NCBI GenBank assembly: GCA_008711295.1
Contig: VUYV01000626.1
Location: 210,181 to 274,180, forward strand
DNA length: 64,000 nucleotides
From: Anarhynchus alexandrinus
Lineage: Eukaryota > Chordata > Aves > Charadriiformes > Charadriidae
Direction: 5' to 3'
Part shown: piece by piece, positions 22,536 through 34,011 of the stretch
Numbering within the stretch: the stretch's first letter is position 1
Layout: every line of letters starts with the position of its first letter
Position numbers and translations under genes: made by a program
The notes under the pieces: model-generated
The model's database searches: none
What the model saw: the letters and a program-made list of their open reading frames with translations, nothing else
Told to the model about the DNA's origin: nothing

Positions 22536-24202
22536 CTCTGATCCCTTCTCCTTGCTCTGATGGGCACGGTTTACCCATCACTGCACTGCCTGGCTCAGCT
22601 CAGCCAGACGTGGTCCCGCATCCCTCCCTGGACACTGACCCTCCTCTTCTGAGCCCTCAAAAGCTAAACTGAACGTGGAACTGCATCACCTGCCAGGCTG
22701 TTCTGTGAGGGAGAAAGCCTTTCGTTCAGCAGCAGCAAAGCGCTTTGTCTCAATGTTATCAGTGTAACAGGAAACAGGTTTACGATTATTTTATGCTAAA
22801 AACACAGCCTCAAATATTCAGTTTTGGGGAAAAAAACCACATAGACGTCATTTTTCAGAACAGAATGAAATAAAAGCTGCCTTCTGGGCCAGATTTCTGG
22901 TTTTCTGCAGTTTCCTAAACCTGCTAGTTTAACCAGTGAAGCAGAGACCTCAGAAAATTAGCCCGAGTGCCTGGAACAGGGGATTGCCATCCATCTTGAG
23001 AAGTGGAGGCTTATCCCAGGCTCCAGAGCAACCTGGCAACGTCAGGCCCCAAAACCACTTCCTTTCCGTTCTGCTCCTTTGCAAGACAGGGGTTTGTATT
23101 CCTCAGCATCCATGTACCAGCTGCGTGCCACAGCTATGGAACAGAAGGAGCTCTTGAATAATTTGAGTTGGTTTTGTGTTTTTTTTTTCTTTTTTTTTCC
23201 TTTTTAACTTGACTTCTCTCAGAGCTTCCACTAACCGACCTCTAAAATTTTGGGCAGAACTCAAGGGCTCTCTGGCTCTAGCCCACATGCGTGCAATGAT
23301 TTTAGCCTAAAAGCAGTTTGCAGGTCTGGTTCCTGTGTGTGGGAAGAGAAGAAAATGAATACTTGAACAGCTAGCCAGCTGGGCTAAACACAGAGCCCTG
23401 GGCACCAGCCTGAGTAGTATTTATGGAGATCTCAGCTCACCATGTCAAAAGACCCCGAGATCACTAATGGTGTGATCTCGCCGCTGCTCGGTTATCCATC
23501 ACGCTGTCTCCTTGCCCTGCCAGCTCGCTCACGTGCCCCCTGAGTGGTTTATAATGGAGAGAGCTGCTCACCGTGGGCTGTAAGCCAGAAGTGGCTCTAC
23601 CTTTCCGTGGGGGGACAAATCCTGGTGTCAGAGCTGCTGGTCATCACGGGTAAGATGAGCTGGCTGCTGGGGAGCCGCAGCGGGGTGACCAGCCTCCCTG
23701 CCAGCTCTCTGCTGTGCAGCACACGGTTTTGTTGGCTGAAAAGAGAAGACCAAACCACTATTGGGAAACAGCAGAGAAAATGGAGCAAGACAACAAGGAA
23801 AGAGACAGGTTGAAGTTTCCACGTAGGAGAATGTGTTTAAGCAAAGTCCATATCACATTTTCCAAAGGGAGTATAGACACCACTAAAGTACCACCAATGG
23901 CATTGATGGAATTACTTGTGTTGACTTTAGGAGCAATGGGGACACCCTTTACCCTTTTAAACAGCTTTATTTCTTAATGTTAGGAGGAATATTTGAAAGA
24001 ACAACCTCCATTCAAACAAAATCTGCCATCAGTGCCAGTAAAAAGACCTTGGGCATATTCCCTGTCACTGGCAGAAGAAACTCCATGTGGACCACAAACT
24101 GGTCTGAACCCACCTAGAAGAGCAACGTGTACCAGCAGGGCAGGAGCAAAGCCATGGAGAGCATGTCTCCTCTGCTCACAAAGAGGAGCAGACATGGCAA
24201 GT
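22536..24202. other. Anonymous interval, no gene seen
   Basis: Includes T-rich runs at 23177-23205. A segment at about 23523-23649 is bounded by a good acceptor-like CTCCTTGCCCTGCCAG and donor-like CACGG|GTAAGA, but all three frames close inside it, so it is not a coding exon. No known repeat. Confidence 0.5.
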
Positions 24203-24389
24203 TAGAATCATAGAATGGTTTGGGTTGGAATGGACCTTTAAAGGTCATCTAGTCCAACCCCCCTGCCATGAGCAGGGACATCTTCAACTAGATCAGGTTG
24301 CTCAGAGCCCCATCCAACCTGACTTGGAACGTTTCCAAGGATGGGACATCTCCCATCTCTCTGGGCAACCTGGGCCAGGGTCTCACCAA
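24203..24389 (-). mobile_element. CR1 LINE 3' fragment, group E
   Basis: Reverse-oriented. The tail is AGAATCATAGAATGG; the ORF2 tail frame on the minus strand includes WPRLPREMGDVPSLETFQVR followed by LDGALSNLI. Homology fades after CTCACCAAC. The same subtype is seen at 33878 and 51954. Confidence 0.85.
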
Positions 24390-27300
24390 CTTCTTGGCAG
24401 GCTTCCTCAAGGCAGGGCCAAGAGGGAGGCCAGTGCCACTGTGCCAGTGGAGGAAGACCTGCCGTAATAGATGATGCAAAGAGAACTCGGCTGTGGATTG
24501 TGGCAGTTTGAGTAATAAGGCTAATCAAGAGACCATGGCACAAACGATTTGCCACAATTCCAGATGTAATGGTATTTAACTTCTTAACTGATCTTGTTAC
24601 CTTTCACAAGCGATCTCTTGCTGCTTTCAGGGAAAGTATGTATTGATCTATAGCCACCATCAAACTGCAAATTCAATTCCATTATGAAAAGATGCAGATT
24701 AAAATATTCGCCTCCAAATGGGCAATTGCTTAAGAAACAAAATAAAAAGGTGGAAATTGTTCCTCCCTCATAGGAGTCGTCTGATGACAGGACAGCCCTC
24801 TATCGCCATGGGGCGGTCAGTCATCCTCCAGACCCTTTTATGCTCCTCTGGCCACATACCCCTATGTCATGTAACATAGGACAGGAAACAACCTTACAGC
24901 TTCCCATGGAAATCCAGGTTGTCCTACTCACTTCCAGGGGTGAGGAGGATGTGCAGAGTGAGGCAGGGGCTGGTGTAAAGGTTATACTGGGGCATGGAGA
25001 TCAGCTGGTGGTTTTGAGGCAGGATGGCAGAGCCCAGCCCAGCTGAAGCTGGTGCTCTGGGGTCATTACGGGACTGAGGAATCTCCGTGGTATCATATAA
25101 AGGAATTTGGTTGAGTGGGGAGACTACACGGCCTGTGCTTCTCCAGTTGGGACACAAGCGCAAAGGAGATGCCTCTCCCAGCTGCTCCCCTGCCCTGCTG
25201 TGCTGCTGCCACTATTGCAGAAACCATTGGGACGGCTGCAAAAAGTATTTCAGAAACTATCGCAGAAGCTACTGAGAAACTCTTGTGCTTCTTGGTAGAG
25301 ATAAAAGCCTTCAGCACAGCAGATACTTCAGTCCTTTACCCTCCCGAGGCTATTTACTTCCTTGCTTGTCTCATGGGAGCCTTCCCAGGCTTTGTCGGTG
25401 CTGTCAGAGGGTGATGGCGATGGATGGCAGAAGGACTTCTGGCTCTTGACCCGTGGGATGATAGGCGACGTAGGGGACACATTGTAGTCCACATGCCCTC
25501 CTGTCGCAGTGGGTGCACGGCGCTGCCCCAGGGCCTGCGAGGAGGACCTTTGCAGGATCGGTGAGCACGGCTGGACCCCGGCTCTCTCCCTGTCTCCCTC
25601 CCGCTGGCTCCGGTGTTGTGGTGGCTCCGCATCCCCACGTCAGGGAGCTGTGCTCAGCCACCAGCTTGAAATGTTTTGCCTGCCCCCTCGAACACCGCCG
25701 TAACAGCTTTCAGGGGTGTCAGATAGCAGCGATACCTTTGCAAAGCAAGTCAGTGCGCGGTTAAGCAATTCCCATGATTACAGCGGAACTGTTGAAAGGC
25801 TGTGAAAAAAATATAATTATCTTAACTCTTCTTCCCTTCAAAGAATCTCACAGCAATCATCTGTGTTTCTGTTTCGGGCAGATAGTGTTTATTGCAAGGC
25901 TACAGCCCGGCGCAAGACAAGGGGGAACAGAGCATCCAGGGCCCCCAGATTCTCCCTCAACCTTTGCAATCTGGTTGCAACCATAAATGAGCCCATTGGG
26001 GTTTTTTTCCCCTCTCCGAGTTTTGCTGCTGCAGGAGAATTAGCCACGTTTGATTTAGCAGTGACAGACAGGGCAACGGCTCAGCCTCTCTGCACCAGAA
26101 ACGAGGTGTCAGGATCAGTCCCAAACGTGGCTGTGGCTGCCCTGATCTCCCTTGCGGAGACCGAGCAAGGCTTTGTGCACCTCACTGCTGCCCGTGGCCC
26201 CAGCAATCGCGATTCCCTCCTGCCTCCCCTCCGACCACCCTACCCGAGCCTCCCCGCTCCTCCATCCCCACCCACAAAGCCCCTGCGCGGGGTGTCCAGC
26301 TCTTGCCTTGCACCAGGTCAGGTGCCTTTTGGGTGATGTTGCACCAAGCCGTAATGGTGGCTTGGTCCAGGCTGGAGCGTCTCGTTCCTCGCCTCAAACA
26401 CATACACTGCTTTTAATTACTAACGAAGCCAGAGAGCCCTTTGCTGTCTCTGGGCTGTGCGGTGCCAGAGGATCTCAGCCAGTACGTGATCTGGAGCTCT
26501 CATCAGCATGTACAAGATGTAGCTGAGCCAGTGGAGATGATCTTTGTGGGTGACCGAATGACCTACATCATTACTGTGCTTTCTGCTTAAAATTAACTCG
26601 GCTCTGGCAGCCATATATTAGCAAAGGCATTGAACTGTGTATGAAGGGAAAAAAAAGAAAAAAGTGCTTTGATTTTCTAAGGTCTGGCTGGAGAAGTCTT
26701 TGAAGGAGGAGAAAAGGAAGACAAATTAATGGGCATTTATCCAAATAAACATTGAACTTCCCATTTTGTTTGCAGTACTGCACAAACCTAAGTGTACTGC
26801 TGGGATTATCAAGGGGTTGATGATTCATTTATCAAACAAACCAAACATATGTGATGATCCGAGTTTATTTTGGGATCAACTTTATTGTCAGACTATTGAC
26901 TATGGTCATGAATAAAAGCCTGTGCAAAATGCAATTAAGGATTTTGTCCATTTTTATTAGATTTTGATTTACAGAGTGAAATGGACTGCTTTAGTGCCCT
27001 GCTCTCCCTTTGCCGTGCCTCACTTCCAGCAGGTCCACAGACACCATGTTTCATGAGCCCGCAGCCACTGCGACTAGAAAACTCTGAGAAATAGTCACCA
27101 GGAGAACAACGTGCCATAATAATTGGGATAAAACCCCTAATGAAGCAAGCAGTGGAATAAACGTAGCACCAGGAGTAGCTGGAGCAGAACGGAGGGTGTG
27201 AGAGGTGCTATAACAAAGGTTGTGCTTGCTCAGCAGATGGAGGATGTGCGAAGTGCGTCTTTGAGGAAAGAGCAGAGCAGATGAGCAAGACTTGCTGTGA

Positions 27301-27862
27301 GAAGTGCTAAGTTGCTGCAACCTTGTTGACTCACAGAGCATGCCGCACATTTCTTGCTCTTAATATTTCCTGGTTTGGTTGCACATCCAGCTGAGCTTCC
27401 AGAAGAGTCTGAAGATCTTAAAAGAACAAATTTCTGAGACCTTATGTAGGGCTTACCTTCTTTAAAGGAGGTTTCTTTTTGGTCCTAAAACAGCTGGCCA
27501 GAACCATTCAACCAGGTCTGCCTAAGGAGGTGTTTCAATGCATCGCAGAACTGAGGCATCATTGTGCCCAAGTGGCGAAGTAATTGCCCTGAACTGGCAA
27601 ACCAAAAATTGTTTTGGTAAGTGTGAGCTCATCTGCCTGTGACACAACTTGACCGGGAGAATCTCAGAAGTCACACCAGGAGAGTGTGGTGTGAGATGTT
27701 AGTTGATGGATGGAGTCAGTGTGTCTGTGTTCAAGTGTCTGGAGCCACACACACTTACTGCCCTGGGTCCCCACTGGCTTGGGCATCCCTGTGACACTCG
27801 ATGGGCTCCTAGGGATCAGGGGCAAGGGGATGTAAGGCAGAAGTTCACCAGTGGATTACAGT
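24390..27862. other. Anonymous 3.5-kb interval, no confident gene
   Basis: Mixed GC. A 158-codon plus frame (25863-26336) has no recognisable domain and a proline-rich end. A 51-base segment (25510-25560) has splice-like borders. AT-rich sequence at 26820-26945 is rich in ATTCATTTA/CAATTA-type cores and looks like possible conserved non-coding DNA. No repeat family recognised. Confidence 0.5.
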
Positions 27863-28370
27863 CAGAATCATAGAATCATAGAATTGTAGAATTGTCTAGG
27901 TTGGAAGGGACCTTTAAGATCATTAAACCACGCCATTAACCTAACACTGCCAAAACCACCACTAAACCACGTCCCTCACACCACATCTACCCATCTTTTT
28001 AATACCTCCAGGGACAGTGATTCCACCACTTCCCTGGGCAGCCTGTTCCGATGTTTGACAACCCTTTTGGGGAAGAACTTTTTCCTAATATCCAATCTAA
28101 ACCTCCCCTGGCGCAACCTGAGGCTGTTTCCTCTCATCCTGTTGTCTGTTACTTGGGAGAAGACAATGACACCACCCCCACCCCCCTTCTTGTTGCTACA
28201 AGCTTCTTTCAGGGAGCTGTAGAGAGCAATAAGGTCTCCCCTCAGCCTCCTTTTCTCCAGGCTGAACAACCCCAGTTCCCTCAGCCGTTCCTCATGAGAC
28301 TTGTGCTCCAGACCCCTCACCAGCTCCGTTGCCCTTCTCTGGACATGCTCCAACACCTCAATGTCTCACT
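27863..28370 (-). mobile_element. CR1 LINE 3' fragment, group D
   Basis: Reverse-oriented, about 508 bases. The minus frame begins [20 protein letters not shown], continues [20 protein letters not shown] and reaches [20 protein letters not shown] and [36 protein letters not shown] tract (about 28173-28187) sits where most copies have a short linker. The 3' end has two octamers plus two ATTGTAGA-like variants. Confidence 0.93.
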
Positions 28371-30166
28371 TGCTCCTTTGTAGCTATTTGCAAACCATTT
28401 CCAAACTGACTTATATATTTGGGGATGGGGGTTGTGCCTTTTGCCTCTGTCCAGACTTGCTCCTTGGTATGTCAAGGTCTTCGCACTGAGGAAGAGGCAT
28501 TTGGCTCTGCAGCAGCAGGAGGACATATGAGCTTTCTCTGCCTTCCTATCCATTTGCCGTCTGGATGGGTAAGGCAGGATAACGGTGGTACTTTGCGAAA
28601 CGTGACATCATGGACGTCAGCCTGAATGGGCAGTGAGCTGTCAGGCTCAGATGTAGCCAGGGTCACCGGTCAAGCCGGCGCGCCTGGCAGGATTTCGTGG
28701 TTGCAGCTGACACATCACTTAACCGGCTTTTCACGGGAACCAGCTGTTACGAGCAGGAACTCTTATGAATCTGCAAAGAGCAGGAGACAAAACATGTTTT
28801 CTTGGCACAACCTGACCTCTAACTGTTGGAGATGACTCTCCACTGCTGGGTCCTGCGGCACTGGGAGCACCGGCCCCTCCTCTGCGTTCACGGGGATGCC
28901 CGTGGGTGGGACTGGCTGCTGCTTACAGGTTTCTCTGGGGTTGCACTGGGGCCTGATCCAGCGCTGGTGGAAAACAGAGTGTCTCTGAGCACAGCCTGTG
29001 TGCTCAGCTTGGAGAGCTGCACATGGAAGAAAAGGTCCAAATCTGTGCTTGGTGGGAGCCCTCATGTACAGGCGTGTGCTTGCCAGGCCTGACATGGCTG
29101 GGTGCTCTCCTGGGGTCTGCATGGACAGGTTAACCCTAACCATGGAAAGTGTATGGAGTAAGCCTACAGCCTCATCTACCCCATTGAAATTCCATGTTTA
29201 TCATTGCTTTGGAGTGATGGATTCAACAAACCCCATTTAGAAGCACATCCTTTCCCCACTGTCCTGACTGCATCCTCCTCTTGCTCTTCTCTGGTACCTT
29301 AATGCTCTCCAAGAGGCTTCCCTGGCGGTGCTCCTCAGCACCGGCGAGCTGGCAAACACTTATTGTGACAGTGGAGTCAAACCTCACTCCCTGGCTGGAG
29401 AAAGCTTTTAGGAAAGACACAGAACAGCCTCCTTCACGTGTGATAAATATGAAATGTCACTTACAGTCCCAAAGGGACAGGAGCTTCGCTCCCCAAAGGA
29501 TTTAAAAAAGTACCCACATAGGACAACCCAAGGTGAGACATGGGATAAAACCCCACCAGCCTCACTGCTCTGAGCGATCTGAGCCGCTCTTCTGTCGCGC
29601 GTCTGGTTACAAATTCTCCCTGACTTTCTGCAGTGGATTGTACAGAAATGTGTGGTTAATCAAATGAAGCTGGCTGGCTTTCTTGCTTGGTTAGGGGAAA
29701 TAAATATTTACGAAGGCAAAAAATCATAGCTGGCTTGAAGAAACCGGAGAATGTAAGTTGTATTTGCTGGAGGCTGATGGCAGTTTATTTTCAAATAGCA
29801 AAACCTGCCTTAGGCTTGACCACAAAAAGCAATAAAAACTTCATTTTTGAGGGGAGGAAAAGAGAAATAGTATTTTTTTACAGCCTTTCACTGTTTGGGT
29901 TTTTTTTCTTTTTCTGAATAATCTTCCCTTTAAACAGAAGAGAAAATGTTGTTTGTTTTTCTCCTTCTCTCATTCAGAGCTTCACCTTCAAGTGCCTTGT
30001 AACCCCATTAGATCTCCAGTGCTAGGGGTAGGTTGGTTACAGGCAGCTAAGCCTGCTCTTAACGTGGATGACTTAATTGCCAAAATATATAACTGACTCA
30101 CCTGCTTAAAAAATAAGAACCTGTTAATTGGGATTCACCACTTCTCTGCATCTCTTACTGTTTCAG
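28371..30166. other. Anonymous interval, no gene seen
   Basis: GC-moderate then AT-rich. Overlapping frames up to 126 codons on opposite strands (28763-29143) show no domain. No repeat recognised. Confidence 0.5.
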
Positions 30167-30254
30167 GCTGCCTTTCAGAGGAAGAAAACAGCCAAAGGTG
30201 CCGTGTTTGTGGAAAAAAACCTTGGTCGTATAGTGATCATACCGGACACAGAAG
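30167..30254 (+). other. Exon-like open segment upstream of an LTR (weak candidate)
   Basis: Preceded by a strong acceptor-like tract (TCTGCATCTCTTACTGTTTCAG). The next 88 bases are open in phase 0 (AAFQRKKTAKGAVFVEKN, then RIVIIPDTE) and reach a weaker donor-like GAAG|GTACCA. The residue make-up is protein-like. No family recognised. It may be part of a retroviral leftover, given the LTR about 130 bases downstream, or chance. Confidence 0.2.
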
Positions 30255-30384
30255 GTACCAGGCACTTGGAGAAGGGACTCTCAGGAGCAACACTGGAAGA
30301 GCAACACAACCATTTCTCACCCGTTACTTGTTATTTGCCCCGTTGGAGGGTCGGCAGCAGAAGAGCGTAGAGGGGTCCCACCTG

Positions 30385-30863
30385 TGGGGAGGAGCAGACA
30401 GGACAGGTGACTCAAAACTGACCAATGGGGTATTCCATCCCATCTGCATCATGCTCAGTATAAAAGCTGAGGGATCAAAGGGTCAGCGCTCTTTCTTCAA
30501 TGGCCACATCCCAGGAGGACTCTGTCTGTTCGTCTGCCTTTGATCCCGATCCGTGCATTCCTGAATCGAGATCTGGGATCCAGCTCCCATCCATCGCTGA
30601 GTCCAGTCTGGGACCATCCCCGTGCCTGTCGGTGATGTGATCGTCATCCCAGGGGCTTGATACAGTTTTGTATATATTATATATAATTCATTATTTTATT
30701 TTTATTATTGTTTTATTAATTTATTAATATTTTCATTAAAGTCGTTTAATTTTTTTCTAAACTTATAAATCTCTTTCTCGTTCTCCCTCCTCTCCTTGGA
30801 GAGATAGGTGGGGGAGAGCATCTGTCTTTCATCTCAGTGGCCAGTCCAGCCCAAACCATGACA
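30385..30863 (+). mobile_element. Solo LTR, avian ERVL-type
   Basis: A forward long terminal repeat without an internal region. Seen: a conserved pre-TATA block (GACTCAAAACTGACCAATGG, then TATTCCATCC), a TATAAAA box at 30459-30465, an AT-rich 3' half with ATTAAA at 30735-30740 and ATAAAT at 30765-30770, a CTCCCTCCTCTCC block and a terminal CCATGACA ending at 30863. This layout matches the abundant ERVL-type LTRs of birds. The 5' border is uncertain; the start given is approximate and the element may be 5'-truncated. No gag, pol or env remains. Confidence 0.7.
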
Positions 30864-32390
30864 AGTTTGAAGACGGGATCCATCAGAAAGAATGAAGTTT
30901 GTCCTGTCCGGCCCTTTTTGTAGCTGGTCAACAGAAGTCAAACAGCGATGAGAAACACTCTTTATTTTTGCCAGGGAGAGGAGTCCATCTGTGTGGGCAG
31001 GACGCTGCGCAGCAAATTAAAAAAGTCGTTCTGAAAAATCTTTCTGATTCATTTTATTTTGAAATGAAAAAAAAAAGGGGGGGTTCTGGAGGTTTTGCAA
31101 ATCAGACGTGTGTGGGAAACCTGGTATTCCCTCGGTAGGCGTCGTCTCAGCGTTCAGCATTCAGAAATAGCAAAAGCTCGTACAAAACTAAATGTGCATC
31201 AGGCTGAGCGTGTGCCCACTCAGAGGCTGGTGAGGTTCACTTTGGTTCAGAAGATCTCAGCTCTGTTCCAAAATGGCAAAATAAAGCTGAATGTGAGCTA
31301 TGTTTGCAAAGTGGGCCGGTGGTGTTTCATCAGCACTTCAAAAAAACACTTCATAAAAAGATTATCCCCTGTCTTTAACAAGGAGTAGAGTTTTGTTATC
31401 AGTTAAAATAAAAGATTTATCTGTGCTCAATGGGGACTACTGCATGACAAGGGGCCCAGTTAGGTGCTTGCAGACAGAGAGTCAAAATCAAATACTGGTC
31501 TTGCTGAAATAAAGGGGAATTTCTTTCTTGGCCGCATGTAGGGAAGAGAGTCATCCAGTCTGTTGCAGGACCTGCCTGCATCGGGGCTTGAGTACGCACC
31601 AACCATTCCTGCCGCCAACGTTTGGCGCCAATGAAATATTCAGAGCTTTACAAGCAGGTCAATAAAATGATCTAAGGGAAGTTCCAGGGTCTGAGTCCAT
31701 GCATGAATGGTTCATTCACCAGTCATCTGGTTTTGTTTTCCTTCTACCCTACGTTTAAGCAGGGATGGAATAATCAATTTATTATGAAGTTTGTGCTGTC
31801 CAATATTCTCGGTAATTTGGTTTGCCAGGTGGAAGCATCCAAGTCATTAATCATCTGTTTTGTACTTGGTACTCTTTTAATATTTAACAACAGAAGAATG
31901 CAATTGTTTGTTTACCAATGTCAGATACAAACAAGCTGTGATATCAATTCAATCCAGACAAGAAAGATGAAAACATCTTTTAAAACTGTACTTTAAAAAG
32001 GAGTCTGTTTCTCTAAACCTAGAAGAGCCACAAGGCAGCTGGAATAAATCAAGTCAGACTGCAGCTTCAGAAGTGAGAAGAGCAAGTAAAAGAACAGCAC
32101 TTTCCACTTTGCACTGCTAATGTCCGCAACAGCTTTCTCTAAGCGTGAAAGCACTGTATTTCTTTAGAATTGCATTGAGATGTGATTGCCTGCTTGGGTT
32201 GGGTTCGTTGCAGGAGCTTTGCACCAGCCCTGGCTGCACAAATAGTGGCTCTGGGGAGAGGGTCCACAGTTGCCCCGGTATCCAGCAGCTATGTCCCTCT
32301 GTTGGGAGTCCTGGGATGTGAAACACCCAACAGCAATGGTCTCTTCCACCCAGAGAGGGGGCAGCAAGCAAGGGATCGCTGTGCAGGAAT
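30864..32390. other. Anonymous interval, no gene seen
   Basis: AT-rich, with an A/G run at 31067-31083. The plus frame at 31703-31996 lies in AT-rich DNA and shows no domain. No repeat recognised. Confidence 0.55.
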
Positions 32391-32908
32391 TCACAGAATC
32401 ATAGAATGGTTTAGGTTGGAAAGGACCTTGAAGATCATCCAGTTCCAACCCCCCTGCCATAGGCACGGACACCTCCCACCACACCAGGCTGCCCAAGGCC
32501 ATGTCCAGCCTGGCCTTGAACACCTCCAGGGATGGGGCCTCAACAACCTCTCTGGGCAACCTGGGACAGTGCCTCACCACCCTCACAGTGAAAAACTTCT
32601 TCCTGATGTTCAATCTAAACCTGCCCTCTTCCAGTTTGAAGCCATTCCCCCTCGTCCTATCACTACATGCCCCAGTCAAAAGTCCTTCCCCAGCTCTCCT
32701 GTAGGCCCCATTTAGGGACTGGAAGGCCGCAAGAAGATCTGCCCGGAGCCTTCTCTTCTCCAGGCTGAACAGCCCCAACTCTTTCAGCCTCTCCTCATAG
32801 GAGAGGTGCTCCAGCCCTCGGGTCATCCTCGTGGCTCTTCTCTGGACACGCTCCAGCAGGTCCATGTCCTTCTTATGTTGGGGACTCCAGAGCTGGATGC
32901 AGTACCCC
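32391..32908 (-). mobile_element. CR1 LINE 3' fragment, group A, longest group A copy
   Basis: Reverse-oriented, about 518 bases with an unbroken ORF2 tail frame of roughly 170 codons. On the minus strand: [80 protein letters not shown] and [15 protein letters not shown]. The open frame with few changes indicates a young copy. The 5' truncation point is also the start of a minisatellite. Confidence 0.95.
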
Positions 32909-32993
32909 ACACCCACTGCTGTGTCCTCCAGCAAGCTGCAAATTCAAAGCTGTGCAGTGCTCCACACCCGCCGCGTGTCCTCCAGCAAGCTGC
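32888..32993. repeat. Minisatellite-like duplication starting inside a CR1
   Basis: Two imperfect copies with a period of about 55 bases. AGAGCTGGATGCAGTACCCC, CACACCC and TGTCCTCCAGCAAGCTGC (first copy) recur as AAAGCTGTGCAGTGCTCC, CACACCC and TGTCCTCCAGCAAGCTGC (second copy). A partial third (CCTGCACAGTGCC) follows at 33007-33019. The first unit overlaps the CR1 5' boundary, so part of the repeat unit is CR1-derived. Confidence 0.65.
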
Positions 32994-33020
32994 TAACCCC
33001 CTTACAGCCTGCACAGTGCC

Positions 33021-33877
33021 TTCTTCCTAGGAGGAGAGAAAGGGCAACCTCTTATCTCCTTAATTAGTGAGTGAATCCCACTCTTCACTTCGAAGAAGCA
33101 TCCAAGATGCAGAAAGGCTTTGAGAAGCTGTTTTGATCTTGCTGCCCTTTATTCAAGGAAGAAACCTTGAAAATCCCAGCAAAGCATGCAGGATCAGACC
33201 AAACAACATCAGCCCATCAAAAATACTATTGCATAAGTAGCTGACACTCGCAATGATCAGTCCTTCTGCCCTGCAGAGATGGAGTCTCTGTGGGTACAAC
33301 TGTGCACACCGAGTTTGGTCCTTCAAGGCATGTGTTTGAGTGTTGTGTTGAATATGGGACTTCACTGTGGTTCATCTGAGGACAACCTGTGCACAGATTT
33401 GAAATGAAACCACAGCTCATGTTTAATTAGCTCAGCTCCAGACTTCATTATGGATTTGAAATCCAAGCCAAGCCCATCAAGAAGTGTTTGAGGGAACATA
33501 GGCTGATGTATAGGCTAGCAGTAAAATTAGTAACACCTTCCAAATCTGATAGCAAACCTGGGGAGGCATGAAGGACACTGCCAGGTTTTACTGCTTATTA
33601 GTAACTGCGTGGAAATGGCCCCATTGTCTCACAGTCCTTCAGATGCTGTCTGGGCACTGGGTGGACGATGTGTGCCATCATGCAAGGTGCCAAAATGCCG
33701 TCCTGTCAGTGCTACCCTGTGGTAGACACACTGGGCTGAGATGAAACCAAGCATCTGCAATGCCCAACCCAGCAGCTGCTGCAAATCGGGCTGCCCGGAG
33801 AGGATGGGCGCATGTGCCAGACTGGCCCTCCCTTGCTTTAACTACGGACAATAAATCAAGTTATAACATATATTCAA
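33021..33877. other. Anonymous interval, no gene seen
   Basis: Unremarkable unique sequence with frames below 80 codons. No known repeat. Confidence 0.55.
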
Positions 33878-34011
33878 GTGTTCAAGGCCAGGCTGGATGG
33901 GGCTTGGAGCAACCTGGTCTGGTGGGAGGTGTCCCTGCCCATGGCAGGGGGGTTGGAACGAGGTGATCTTTAAAGTCCCTTCCCACCCAAACCATTCTAC
34001 GTCTATGTGAT
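33878..34011 (+). mobile_element. CR1 LINE 3' end, group E
   Basis: Forward-oriented. TTCAAGGCCAGGCTGGATGG (ORF2 tail end), then CCATGGCAGGGGGGTTGGAA, GTGATCTTTAAAGTCCCTTC and a degraded octamer tail ending near 34011. Confidence 0.9.

Noticed and set aside
23523..23649. Splice-bounded coding exon
   Set aside because: Good border motifs but all three frames contain stops; at best a non-coding exon.
25863..26336. 157-codon plus-strand ORF
   Set aside because: GC-rich with a proline-rich end, non-ATG early start, no domain; within chance expectation.
32164..32934. 256-codon minus-strand ORF as a host gene
   Set aside because: Its core is the CR1 ORF2 C-terminal tail; the rest is read-through into flanking DNA.
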